From assembly GCA_031274045.1 (NCBI GenBank), contig JAISQS010000360.1, positions 1-17,341 of the forward strand: DNA of 17,341 bases. Direction: 5' to 3'. Under the pieces are notes generated by a model, which saw nothing but the letters and a program-made list of their open reading frames with translations, did not search any database and was not told the DNA's origin. Of the stretch, positions 7,433 to 14,747 are shown piece by piece (position 1 is the stretch's first letter; each line of letters opens with the position of its first letter). The translations under genes and the position numbers were made by a program. The stretch is from Planctomycetaceae bacterium. GTDB lineage: Bacteria; Planctomycetota; Planctomycetia; Pirellulales; Thermoguttaceae.

Positions 7433-9604
7433 ATGTCAGAATTAAAAAAATTCACTACTGTTGTTACCAATCTCATTTTGTCTTTGCAACTGCCGATAAT
7501 ATTGATCGCGATAACTATTATTATTGTTGCATGGTCTCTTTTGACGGCAAAACACGCCCCTAACTCGAATCAAAACTCAATTGCCATCGATTCGGTTGAG
7601 ATAAATTCAGACAACCAACCCGACAAGATCGATAATAAGATCGACAATAAAATCGGCAATGAGATCGTGTTGAAATTGTCTGAATCTGATTCGGCAAATT
7701 TGGGAGTGCGGACGGATCGCGTTTCGGCGAGGCGACGTTCTACCGGTTTGCCTGTTGTCAGTATATTTGTCAAATTGGCGCGGTACATGAGTCAAAGAAA
7801 CACTGGCGGCGAAGACGACGCAGGCGTGAAGCCGACCGCCGAAATCAAACAAAGTCTCGAAGAAAAACAATGCCTCGAAGAATCGATTAAGAACGGTTGG
7901 CGAAATACGGGTTGGTATATGAGTCCGGTGAAGTTGTCGTTGTATATTTTTCTGTTTTTCTTTTGGGCGTTTAGTGCGAGCTGGATGAACTGCGACATGG
8001 AACGCCAAGAGAACCAAAAACGCGAATTGTGCAACACCGGTTACGTACTGCTCTACGTGATAATCGGCATGGGCATTTTCTTTATTCCGATATTTTGGGT
8101 GGCGTTTCCGATGATTGCGTTGATCTGTACCGTTCCCGTTTTCATGTACATCACAAATCGCAACGCAAAATTACCGCCGCATGAACGGGTCTTGACTTAT
8201 GATCATTTGTACTTTTGTCTAGCTCAATTTTTGCGACCGCTCGGCATAAAATTAAAGATCAAAAAACGAATGGTTTACGAGGAAGGACCGCAGATCGAAT
8301 TTGAAGCAACCGGTAAGGGAATTGATCAAAAAGTTTTGACAGGCAGGTTGATACTTGCCCGCAACTCGCCGGGTTATAACGTTTTCAGACAACAAGTATA
8401 CGACGCTATATCAAGTGAGGCGGCTTCGTTGATGTTTGATTTTGCGCCGGATAAGACTTTGATTAAGCATCAGGTTGATGGCGTGTGGCTTGATTTGCCC
8501 CCCGCTCCGCGAAATCCCGATAAAAGCAAGGGGAAAGATGCTTTTGACCTCATGCTCGAATCGGCAAAAATGCTCGTCGGCGCGTCGCCGGAGAATAGAC
8601 GCGCAAAACAAGAAGGTACATTTGTCGCTCTCGTCGGACCTACTTACTCAAAAAAGAAAACACGGTACGACGTAAAATTCCTATCACAAGGAACACCGAC
8701 AGGCGAAGCCGTTCTACTACAATTCACCGCCGCAAAAGTACCATTCAAATCAATCGCATCACTTGGAATAAGACAAGAAATAGAACAAAGAATCTTGGGA
8801 CACCTAAACGCAAAGCAAGGTATATTTGTCGTCGCCGCTCCGCCAGCAAACGGTCTAAGAAGCTCAATGGAAGTTTTTGCGAGGTCTTGCGACAGATTCA
8901 CGCGCGATGTCGTCAATGTCGAGGAAGTCTCGAATCGAAGTGAGGAGATAGAAAATATTTCGATGGTACGTTATGACTTATCGCTTGGCGAATCGCCGGT
9001 CGAAGTTATTTCGAATGCTTTGTTCAAGGAGCCTCATTCGGTTTATGTTCGTGATATGTTGCAGTTACCGGTGCTGGAGTTATGTTGTAAGGATGTCGCG
9101 AAGGGGAGATTGTTTGTTACGATGGTGCGGGCAAAAGATAGTGTTGAGGCAATTTTGAAATTTCTTGAAACGCGAATTACTTCTCAAAATTTCCTGCAAC
9201 CGTTGAACGCGGTAATTTGCCAAAGACTAATTCGGAAACTTTGTCCAAATTGTAAAGAGCCGTACAAACCATCGCCCCAACTTTTACAACAACTCGGACT
9301 AAACCCAAACCAAGCTCAACAGCTATACCGAAAACGAGTCCCTTTGCCTGAAGTTGAGGAACGCAAACGCGGAGTTTGCCCGACATGCAACGGAATCGGA
9401 TATCGCGGCAGAACGGTCTTGTTGGAATTTATTGAGATGAACGATACGATACGAGGCATGTTCGTCTCAAACCAAAACCCAAACGAAATCAGACAATACC
9501 TCCAACAACAATCAGACCAAACAACTTTCATGCGAGAAGGAATATACCTCGTTCTAAAAGGCGAAACAACTGTTGAGGAATTGTCACGCGTGATGAAATT
9601 GTAA
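7433..9604 (+). CDS. Membrane-attached GspE/PilB-like protein with degenerate ATPase motifs
   Basis: A 723-residue member of the type II secretion/type IV pilus ATPase family, most likely no longer a normal ATPase. The N-terminal third is unusual: hydrophobic segments near residues 12-38, 166-186 and 204-240, with an acidic Asn/Asp-rich linker (residues about 50-85). The C-terminal half follows the GspE layout, from the VPFKSIASLGI stretch through the nucleotide-binding core to a zinc motif with CPNC (Cys604, Cys607) and CPTC (Cys649, Cys652), then GYRGRTVLLEFIEM. The P-loop position reads APPANGLRSS (469-478), without GK[ST]. The Walker B position reads SVYVRDML (from 536) without the acidic GE pair, and the His-box region reads TMVRAKDS without histidine. 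It may be a scaffold or regulatory partner for an active ATPase elsewhere. The ATG at 7433 has no Shine-Dalgarno. A four-helix membrane protein gene follows after 141 bp. Confidence 0.82.
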   Translation: MSELKKFTTVVTNLILSLQLPIILIAITIIIVAWSLLTAKHAPNSNQNSIAIDSVEINSDNQPDKIDNKIDNKIGNEIVLKLSESDSANLGVRTDRVSARRRSTGLPVVSIFVKLARYMSQRNTGGEDDAGVKPTAEIKQSLEEKQCLEESIKNGWRNTGWYMSPVKLSLYIFLFFFWAFSASWMNCDMERQENQKRELCNTGYVLLYVIIGMGIFFIPIFWVAFPMIALICTVPVFMYITNRNAKLPPHERVLTYDHLYFCLAQFLRPLGIKLKIKKRMVYEEGPQIEFEATGKGIDQKVLTGRLILARNSPGYNVFRQQVYDAISSEAASLMFDFAPDKTLIKHQVDGVWLDLPPAPRNPDKSKGKDAFDLMLESAKMLVGASPENRRAKQEGTFVALVGPTYSKKKTRYDVKFLSQGTPTGEAVLLQFTAAKVPFKSIASLGIRQEIEQRILGHLNAKQGIFVVAAPPANGLRSSMEVFARSCDRFTRDVVNVEEVSNRSEEIENISMVRYDLSLGESPVEVISNALFKEPHSVYVRDMLQLPVLELCCKDVAKGRLFVTMVRAKDSVEAILKFLETRITSQNFLQPLNAVICQRLIRKLCPNCKEPYKPSPQLLQQLGLNPNQAQQLYRKRVPLPEVEERKRGVCPTCNGIGYRGRTVLLEFIEMNDTIRGMFVSNQNPNEIRQYLQQQSDQTTFMREGIYLVLKGETTVEELSRVMKL
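7624..7666 (+). repeat. 12-bp tandem repeat in the Asp/Asn linker
   Basis: About three and a half units like aagatcgataat code for (Asp)-Lys-Ile-Asp-Asn-Lys-Ile-Asp-Asn-Lys-Ile-Gly-Asn-Glu-Ile in the linker after the first membrane segment of the GspE-like protein. Confidence 0.6.
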
Positions 9605-9623
9605 ATACGTAAACAAAAAACAG

Positions 9624-9647
9624 CGTAATTTCGGTTTGCCGATTACG
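9624..9647 (+). other. Hairpin downstream of the GspE-like gene
   Basis: CGTAAT pairs with ATTACG and CGG with CCG around TTTG, with a two-base bulge, 20 bases after the stop codon. No T run follows directly, so termination is uncertain. Confidence 0.35.
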
Positions 9648-9712
9648 GCAGAAGTAACGGCGTTTTGGTCAAGTCGGCAATTCGAAATTTTTTTGGAATA
9701 TTATTGAAATTT

Positions 9713-9736
9713 AACAAACTAACAAACTAACAAAAC
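9713..9736 (+). repeat. 8-bp tandem repeat in the leader of the following gene
   Basis: About three units of aacaaact (the last reading aacaaaac) directly precede GGGGAAACA and the ATG at 9746. Copy-number change here would alter the leader close to the ribosome site, but I see no other sign of regulation. Confidence 0.6.
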
Positions 9737-9745
9737 GGGGAAACA

Positions 9746-10468
9746 ATGGATACGATTTATGGGATAATGGAGGCGATATATGATGTTTGTATACCGCTTG
9801 CTGTTGTGGCTGCGCTTTTTGGGATGCGTTGGAAGGAGCAGTTTTGGGGGAATATATTGGCGGTGTTTTCGGTATTCTTTTCGATATTGGTGGCGGTCAA
9901 CTGGTTTGAGCCGATTGCTCAATTGGTGAATGCGCAGAGTGTTGGGATGTTGTTTCTTGCTGATTATTTATTTCTTTGGTTGTTGTTTATTGTTTCGCTT
10001 GTGTTTTTTATGGAGTTGACGCGGGGGCTTTCGCGGGTGAATGTTCAGTTCCCGATTCCGATAGAAAACGCGGGCAATTTTCTTGCGATAATGATGTTGG
10101 TTTGTTTGGTGTGGGGATTTTTTGGATTTTCGTTGAATCTTGCGCCGCTTGGAGAGACGGCGGGAGTTACGGTTGCGGAAAAAGACCCAATGATAATCTC
10201 AACATTGCGTCAACTTTCTGCCGGCAATCTGTCAAATTTCGGCGGCAAAAAACCGTTTGATGAGTTTGGTGAATTTAGAAAGGATCATTTATTGCGGAAG
10301 CAGGCGTTGTTGCAATATCGTTTGAAGAGTGATGAGTATCCGTTTTTCTATGAGGGTGAGTTACCGCCAGTAAAGGGAGTGGAGCCGACACCGGATGCCG
10401 GAGACGAAGAAGCCCAACCCAAAGCAAACATCAACGACAACCCCGAAGGTGAACCCGCAAATCCATGA
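9746..10468 (+). CDS. Four-helix membrane protein, possibly CvpA-like
   Basis: A 240-residue protein with four likely membrane helices at about residues 12-28, 33-55, 66-90 and 110-133, followed by a hydrophilic C-terminal region. The tail (DEEAQPKANINDNPEGEPANP) is acidic and probably disordered. Helix number, spacing and the short N-terminus resemble the CvpA/colicin V production family, but I see no diagnostic motif, so the assignment is tentative. The start is an ATG with a modest purine-rich site (GGGG at 9737-9740). It follows the GspE-like gene in the same direction, so the two might be co-transcribed and act together at the membrane. The 3' end lies about 50 bp from the start of the inverted-repeat cluster. 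Confidence 0.7.
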   Translation: MDTIYGIMEAIYDVCIPLAVVAALFGMRWKEQFWGNILAVFSVFFSILVAVNWFEPIAQLVNAQSVGMLFLADYLFLWLLFIVSLVFFMELTRGLSRVNVQFPIPIENAGNFLAIMMLVCLVWGFFGFSLNLAPLGETAGVTVAEKDPMIISTLRQLSAGNLSNFGGKKPFDEFGEFRKDHLLRKQALLQYRLKSDEYPFFYEGELPPVKGVEPTPDAGDEEAQPKANINDNPEGEPANP

Positions 10469-10517
10469 TAAATTACCAGATTATTTCGGATTTTGTGGAG
10501 TTCTTACTTTCGCGTGA

Positions 10518-10569
10518 CGTTAGCGACGGTAGCTTGCTACCAACGAAATTGGGCATGAAAAGCATTGAT
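10518..10569 (+). repeat. Outer arm (left) of nested inverted repeat
   Basis: 52 bp matching the reverse complement of 11081-11132 at about 44 of 52 positions. It contains a hairpin GGTAGC-TT-GCTACC at 10528-10541. The equivalent in the right arm is GGGGGC-AA-GCCCCC, so both sides of the stem changed together. Confidence 0.8.
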
Positions 10570-10646
10570 GATCGTAAGGTGGGCAACCGACCATTAATCG
10601 TAAACCGACCGCCGGACGGTTACGTCTTGTTATACCACATAAGTTC

Positions 10647-10778
10647 GCCGCGAAGCGGCGAAGGACTGGAACGCGGGCGTCCCGCCCGCCTCTGTGTGTA
10701 ATAGAACCAAAAAAGTTTGAACTGAACGCCAAAACGTGTTGGTGTTCGTAAGGTGGGCAACCGACCGCCGGGCGGTTG
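10647..10778 (+). repeat. Inner arm (left) of nested inverted repeat
   Basis: 132 bp matching the reverse complement of 10914-11045 with roughly 15 mismatches and no gap. It begins with GCCGCGAAGCGGC, includes a gcgggcgtcccgc hairpin, and ends with a ccgaccgccgggcggtt hairpin. Part of it (taaggtgggcaaccgacc) also occurs as a direct copy near 10575. Confidence 0.88.
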
Positions 10779-10913
10779 CGTTTTCGGCGAGCGAAGCCAA
10801 GCCGAAAACAGCGGATCGCCAAAACGTGTTGGTTCACCAAAACGCCCAAAACGTAGGGCGTTTGGGTTTTGTCGATGCGTAAACCGCCCCCGTTGTCGGC
10901 GAGTACGCCGACG

Positions 10914-11045
10914 TAACCGCCCGGCGGTCGGTTACCCACCTTACGTTTGCAAACACGTTTTGGTGTTCCGTTCAAACTTGTTTGGTTTTATTACGCACAG
11001 AGGCGGGCGGGACACCCGCGTTCCAGTCCGCCGCCGCTTCGCGGC
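10914..11045 (-). repeat. Inner arm (right) of nested inverted repeat
   Basis: Reverse-complement partner of 10647-10778. The 135-bp centre between the arms has its own small inverted repeats (TTCGGC with GCCGAA; AAACGCCC with GGGCGTTT). Confidence 0.88.
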
Positions 11046-11080
11046 AATTGTCGGCTGCGCCGACGGGAACGGTTTGGAAT

Positions 11081-11132
11081 ATCAATGCGTTTCACGCCCC
11101 ATTTCGTCGGGGGCAAGCCCCCGTCGCTAACG
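11081..11132 (-). repeat. Outer arm (right) of nested inverted repeat
   Basis: Reverse-complement partner of 10518-10569, with the hairpin GGGGGC-AA-GCCCCC at 11109-11122. Confidence 0.8.
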
Positions 11133-11150
11133 AAACTTGTGTGATATAAC

Positions 11151-11192
11151 GAGGCGGGACACGCGCGTTCCTGTCCGCAGCCGCTTCGCGGC
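11151..11192 (-). repeat. Extra partial copy of the inner repeat
   Basis: A direct, shortened copy of the end of the right inner arm (gaggcgggacac, then cgcgttcc and gccgcttcgcggc), showing that the unit has been duplicated more than once here. Confidence 0.7.
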
Positions 11193-11280
11193 AAAATCGT
11201 GTGGCATAACGGGGATTGAGTAGTACAACAAGGGACAATTTGGATACTAAACCAAAATTTTTTACATAACTAAAATTTCA

Positions 11281-14172
11281 ATGGATAAAAATATTTATAT
11301 TGAACTGGAACTTTTTCTTGATCCGGCGATAACAGATTCTGTTGTGCTAAAGAAAGATTTGGAACAAAAAATCGGTGACTGGAATAAGATGTTTAACGCG
11401 GGTCCAAAGTACAAACATTTTGTGCAAGTTGCCAAAGCTTGGCAACGATCACCGGAGGAATATGACTTAGTGCAACTTGCTCGCGAGGCGAGGTTGATAC
11501 GCGAGAAGCGTGGTCACGAGGCAGTCGCGGTTTACGAGGAAGACGGGATTCTTGAACAACAAGAATACGACGACCTCCACAACGAATTTGACCCGTTTTT
11601 CAAAAAGTCAACAATTGATTCATGGCTTCATCTCAAAGTTACAGATTCATTTGTCCCGCAAGAACCACAATACTCGCCCGAAGTCAAAAAGAAAATCATA
11701 TCAAAAACGGATATGGATAAGATTGCTGTTGAGCTGAAAATTGTACTAGGTAATGACAAGGCAAGTTTGTATGACTTGATTGGAGTTTCGCCGCAAAGTG
11801 ATTTGGTTACAGTTCAAAAAAAGAGCAACGCGGCTTATGACATTGCGTTTAAGAAGCCAAAAACAGGTTCGGATTCAGCTAAAGTGGATGCGGAAATACG
11901 TCTTCTCGGTAAAGCGAAAATTTTTTTTGGTAATGATGAATCAAGACAAGGCTACGATATTGCCGTAAAACGCCGACCGTTTGATCAACTGATTGATACC
12001 AAATTCAAAAGACGCGCAGCCAAAGGAAGTATTACACACGATGACTACAAACGCTCAATTGACGACGCATTAAAAGCAGGATATTCAAAAATAGAAGCAG
12101 AATGGTACGTGTACGAATACTTTTGTAAAACTCGTAAATTTGTGTTACCAAAACCGACACATCAATCACCATCGCCGCATTCGCCGATTACAAATAAAAA
12201 TATTTTCGATGCAGTTAAACGAGGTGATCTGGAAGCGGTAAAAGAGTGGATAAAAAACGATCCGAAATCAGTATATAAGAAAGACGTTAAATATCATACG
12301 TCGCTTCATTGGGCAACTAAATATAATTCCAATGCAGAAATAATTAAGCACCTTATTAAGCACGGAGCGGATGTCAATGCAAAAAACATATACGATGATA
12401 CGCCGCTCCATTTTGCGGCATACGCTAACCCTAATGTTGATGTAATGGAATGCCTGATCGAAAACGGTGCGAATATAAATGCAAAAAACAATAACAGCGG
12501 TACGCCGCTCCATCGGGCTGCATTCAATAACCCCAATATTGATGTAATTAAATGCCTGATTAAATACGGCGCGGATATAAATGCAAAAAGCAATAATGGT
12601 GATACACCACTTATTTTGGCTGCATTCCATAACCCTAATGTTGACTCGCTTAAATGCCTGCTCGAAAACGATGCGGATATAGATGCAAAAAACAATAGTG
12701 GGATGACACCACTAGACGTAGCGAATACAGAAGAAAAGAAAAATTTTCTACGAAATTATACTGCTACCGTTATTAACAAAATACCGGAAAGAGATATTTT
12801 CGATGCAATCAAACACGGTGATCTGAAAACAGTAAAAAAATGGATAAAAATTGATTCTAAATCAGTTCATAAAAAAGACACCGATGGTGTTGCACCGCTA
12901 CATTGGGCTGCGTCCTATACTAATGTTGACATAATCAAATGCCTGATCGAAAACAGTGCTTACATAAATGTAAAAGCCTATGATAGTGATGCTATGCCAC
13001 TTCATTACGCTGCCACCAATACGAATGTTGATGTAATCAAATACCTGTTAGAAAACGGTGCTAATATAAATGCCAAAAGAGATGATGGTGTTACGGCGTT
13101 TCATTTGGTTGCAAGGGATAATCCCAATGTTGACATAATCAAATGCCTGCTCGCAAACGGCGCGAATATCAATACAAAAGACAATTATGGTTTTATGCCT
13201 ATTCATTACGCTACAGGGCATAATCCCTATGTTGACGTAATCAAATACCTGTTAGCAAACGGTGCGGATATAAATGTAAAAAACAATGATGGTGTTACGC
13301 CGATTCATTCGGCTGCAAGGGATAATCCCAATGTTGACATGATCAAATGCCTGCTCGCAAACGGTTCAAATATAAACGCAAAAGACAATTATGGTTTTAC
13401 GCCGCTTCATTACGCTGCAATGAATAATCCCAATGTTGACATAATCAAATGCCTGTTAGCAAAAGGCGCGGATATGAATGCAAAAAGCAAAGATGGTTTT
13501 ACGCCGATTCATTACGCTACAGGAAATAATTCCAATGTTGACGTAATCAAATACCTGTTAGCAAACGGCGCGGATATAAATTCAAAAAGCAAAGATGGTT
13601 TTACGCCGATTCATTCGGCTGCAAGGGATAATCCCAATGTTGATATAATCAAATGCTTGCTCGCAAACGGTGCGAATATAAATGACAAAACCGAAGGTGG
13701 TTTTATGCCGATTCATTACGCTACAGGACATAATCCCAATGTTGACGTAATCAAATGTCTGCTAGAAAACGGTGCTGGTATAAATGCAAAAACCGATAAT
13801 GGTGTTACACCGTTTCATTCGGCTGCGTCGAATAATTCCAATGTTGACGTAATCAAGTGCTTGCTGGACAACGGTGCGAATATAAATGCAAAAGAAAGTG
13901 ATGGTGCTACGCCGCTTCATGAAGCTGCATTTAATAATTCCAATGTTGACATAATCAAATACCTGCTGAACAACGGCGCGAATATAAATGTAAAAGAAAA
14001 TGATGGTGCTACGCCGCTTCATCACGCTGCAAGGAATAATTCCAATGTTGACGTAATAAAATGTCTACTCGCAAACGGTGCGAATATAAACGCAAAAAAC
14101 AATGATGGTGCTATACCACTAGACGTAGCGAATACAGAAGAAAAGAAAAATATTCTGCGAAGTGGGGGGTGA
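11281..14172 (+). CDS. J-like domain/ankyrin-repeat protein, possibly truncated at a G6 tract
   Basis: A 963-residue protein. Residues 1-290 are predicted mostly helical and closely match the protein encoded at 14748. Within them, residues 162-228 look like a DnaJ domain: SLYDLIGVSP, then AAYDIAFKK, and LLGKAKIFFGNDESRQGYD where J domains have the helix ending in YD. The HPD motif is absent, KKPKTG standing in its place. After a Pro/Ser/His linker come two ankyrin modules, residues 307-492 and 504-960. Each opens with an IFDA...GDL...V..WI cap and closes with LDVANTEEKKN(F/I)LR. The first has four full repeats, the second twelve, each 34 residues instead of the usual 33. Ankyrin repeats bind proteins. 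The frame stops right after a run of six G; a two-helix membrane segment follows in the next frame. No Shine-Dalgarno precedes the ATG. Confidence 0.9.
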   Translation: MDKNIYIELELFLDPAITDSVVLKKDLEQKIGDWNKMFNAGPKYKHFVQVAKAWQRSPEEYDLVQLAREARLIREKRGHEAVAVYEEDGILEQQEYDDLHNEFDPFFKKSTIDSWLHLKVTDSFVPQEPQYSPEVKKKIISKTDMDKIAVELKIVLGNDKASLYDLIGVSPQSDLVTVQKKSNAAYDIAFKKPKTGSDSAKVDAEIRLLGKAKIFFGNDESRQGYDIAVKRRPFDQLIDTKFKRRAAKGSITHDDYKRSIDDALKAGYSKIEAEWYVYEYFCKTRKFVLPKPTHQSPSPHSPITNKNIFDAVKRGDLEAVKEWIKNDPKSVYKKDVKYHTSLHWATKYNSNAEIIKHLIKHGADVNAKNIYDDTPLHFAAYANPNVDVMECLIENGANINAKNNNSGTPLHRAAFNNPNIDVIKCLIKYGADINAKSNNGDTPLILAAFHNPNVDSLKCLLENDADIDAKNNSGMTPLDVANTEEKKNFLRNYTATVINKIPERDIFDAIKHGDLKTVKKWIKIDSKSVHKKDTDGVAPLHWAASYTNVDIIKCLIENSAYINVKAYDSDAMPLHYAATNTNVDVIKYLLENGANINAKRDDGVTAFHLVARDNPNVDIIKCLLANGANINTKDNYGFMPIHYATGHNPYVDVIKYLLANGADINVKNNDGVTPIHSAARDNPNVDMIKCLLANGSNINAKDNYGFTPLHYAAMNNPNVDIIKCLLAKGADMNAKSKDGFTPIHYATGNNSNVDVIKYLLANGADINSKSKDGFTPIHSAARDNPNVDIIKCLLANGANINDKTEGGFMPIHYATGHNPNVDVIKCLLENGAGINAKTDNGVTPFHSAASNNSNVDVIKCLLDNGANINAKESDGATPLHEAAFNNSNVDIIKYLLNNGANINVKENDGATPLHHAARNNSNVDVIKCLLANGANINAKNNDGAIPLDVANTEEKKNILRSGG
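12291..14160 (+). repeat. 102-bp ankyrin-coding tandem repeats
   Basis: Units of 102 bp, each coding 34 residues of ankyrin fold. The word gataatcccaatgttga recurs at 13117, 13321 and 13627, spacings of exactly 204 and 306 bp, that is two and three units. Units 4-5 and 7-8 of the second module resemble each other as pairs, which indicates block duplication. The array is broken near 12720-12800 by the end of the first module and the cap of the second. Confidence 0.85.
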
Positions 14173-14431
14173 TACTGATGTTGTTTCAGAAGCAGGTCTT
14201 TGGACAGGACTAGGCATAAGACAAGAAGAACTCGTTTTCGGACTAGCTATTTTTGCCGGACTAGTAGGAAGCGGAATATTGTTAGGGGTAATAGTGGGAG
14301 GAATGTTTAAAGGGACAGACGCGAAAATTGGCGTGAAAATTTGTGCGGCTATTGGGGTTGTGTTTATGGTATTATTGGCGGTAATAGCGTGGTTGATTGA
14401 AGGAGGCGAAAAAAAGAGATTAGATGTATAG
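14162..14431 (+). CDS. Out-of-frame C-terminal membrane segment of the preceding ankyrin protein
   Basis: This frame encodes a short linker (DTDVVSEAGLWTGLGIRQEE) and two hydrophobic helices, about residues 24-49 (LVFGLAIFAGLVGSGILLGV) and 57-80 (ICAAIGVVFMVLLAVIAWLI), ending EGGEKKRLDV. It overlaps the end of the ankyrin gene and has no ATG or ribosome site before the first helix; the only early start is the GTG at 14162 inside the overlap. If the G6 tract at 14164-14169 had five G, the ankyrin frame would read on through SGGDTD into this segment. The paralogue at 14748 does have a membrane helix directly after its ankyrin array. I therefore read this as the displaced end of the same gene, not an independent gene. 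Confidence 0.55.
   Translation: MGGDTDVVSEAGLWTGLGIRQEELVFGLAIFAGLVGSGILLGVIVGGMFKGTDAKIGVKICAAIGVVFMVLLAVIAWLIEGGEKKRLDV
14164..14169 (+). other. G6 homopolymer at the frame junction
   Basis: Six G follow AGT and precede TGA. Loss of one G joins the ankyrin frame to the membrane segment; two additional G would do the same. It is short for a classic phase-variable tract. Confidence 0.7.
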
Positions 14432-14747
14432 ATTGTCTGACTCTTTTGTATTTTTGTGTTATCAACAACGTGAAATTGTAACCGAGCTTTTGCAAAATCA
14501 ATTTGTAACCGGTTATCAATCTCACATCCTCCTCCGTTAATAACCACGAAGTCCTCTGCCGCTATGTGGCAATTTGTGAATGCTTCTTTGGTGGGTGTTT
14601 TGTTTTTTACCGGTTGAATATTAGGGCGTTACCTCCCCCCCCATAGTCGGTTATCACCGACGCTGCTGATCAGCAAGCGGTCGGCTACCTTACATTAACA
14701 TTACCTTGTGTTGTAAACGCGTGAATTATGAACTTTAACTAATAACC
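14432..14747. other. Intergenic region with C8 tract and hairpin
   Basis: No gene is seen in this 316-bp stretch. It contains a run of eight C (14635-14642) and a hairpin at 14657-14684 in which CCGAC pairs with GTCGG around the perfect 12-bp palindrome TGCTGATCAGCA (14664-14675). The final 50 bp are AT-rich and lead to the next start without a Shine-Dalgarno. Confidence 0.5.

Larger units (their letters stand above)
10469..11280. other. Intergenic repeat region, no gene
   Basis: This 812-bp stretch is dominated by inverted and direct repeats from 10518 to 11192 and has higher G+C than its surroundings. Open frames on both strands exist (for example 10520-10975 minus and 10753-11130 plus), but they read the same palindromic DNA in both directions and give Arg/Pro/Gly-rich sequences with no family character. 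The last 60 bp before 11281 are AT-rich and probably carry the promoter of the next gene. Confidence 0.7.

Noticed and set aside
7020..7563. Two open frames (7020-7256, 7267-7563) before the GspE-like gene
   Set aside because: No ribosome sites, low-complexity Phe/Val-rich or unremarkable sequences, and the second overlaps the start of a clear gene in another frame.
10520..10975. 151-codon minus-strand frame with repeated Arg/Gly/Pro peptides
   Set aside because: It lies within the inverted-repeat cluster; similar peptides are read from both strands because the DNA is palindromic.
10753..11130. 125-codon plus-strand frame in the same repeat cluster
   Set aside because: Same reason as the minus-strand frame; no start signal and no protein family resemblance.
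10518..11192. CRISPR array
   Set aside because: Repeats are inverted, of unequal length and irregularly spaced, with no unique spacers of constant size and no cas gene.
12291..14160. CRISPR-like or satellite DNA reading of the regular 102-bp repeats
   Set aside because: The period is an exact multiple of three and encodes ankyrin units in one long open frame.
14635..14642. C8 tract as a phase-variable switch for the gene at 14748
   Set aside because: It is over 100 bp upstream of the start and not positioned between visible promoter boxes, so no switching role can be supported.
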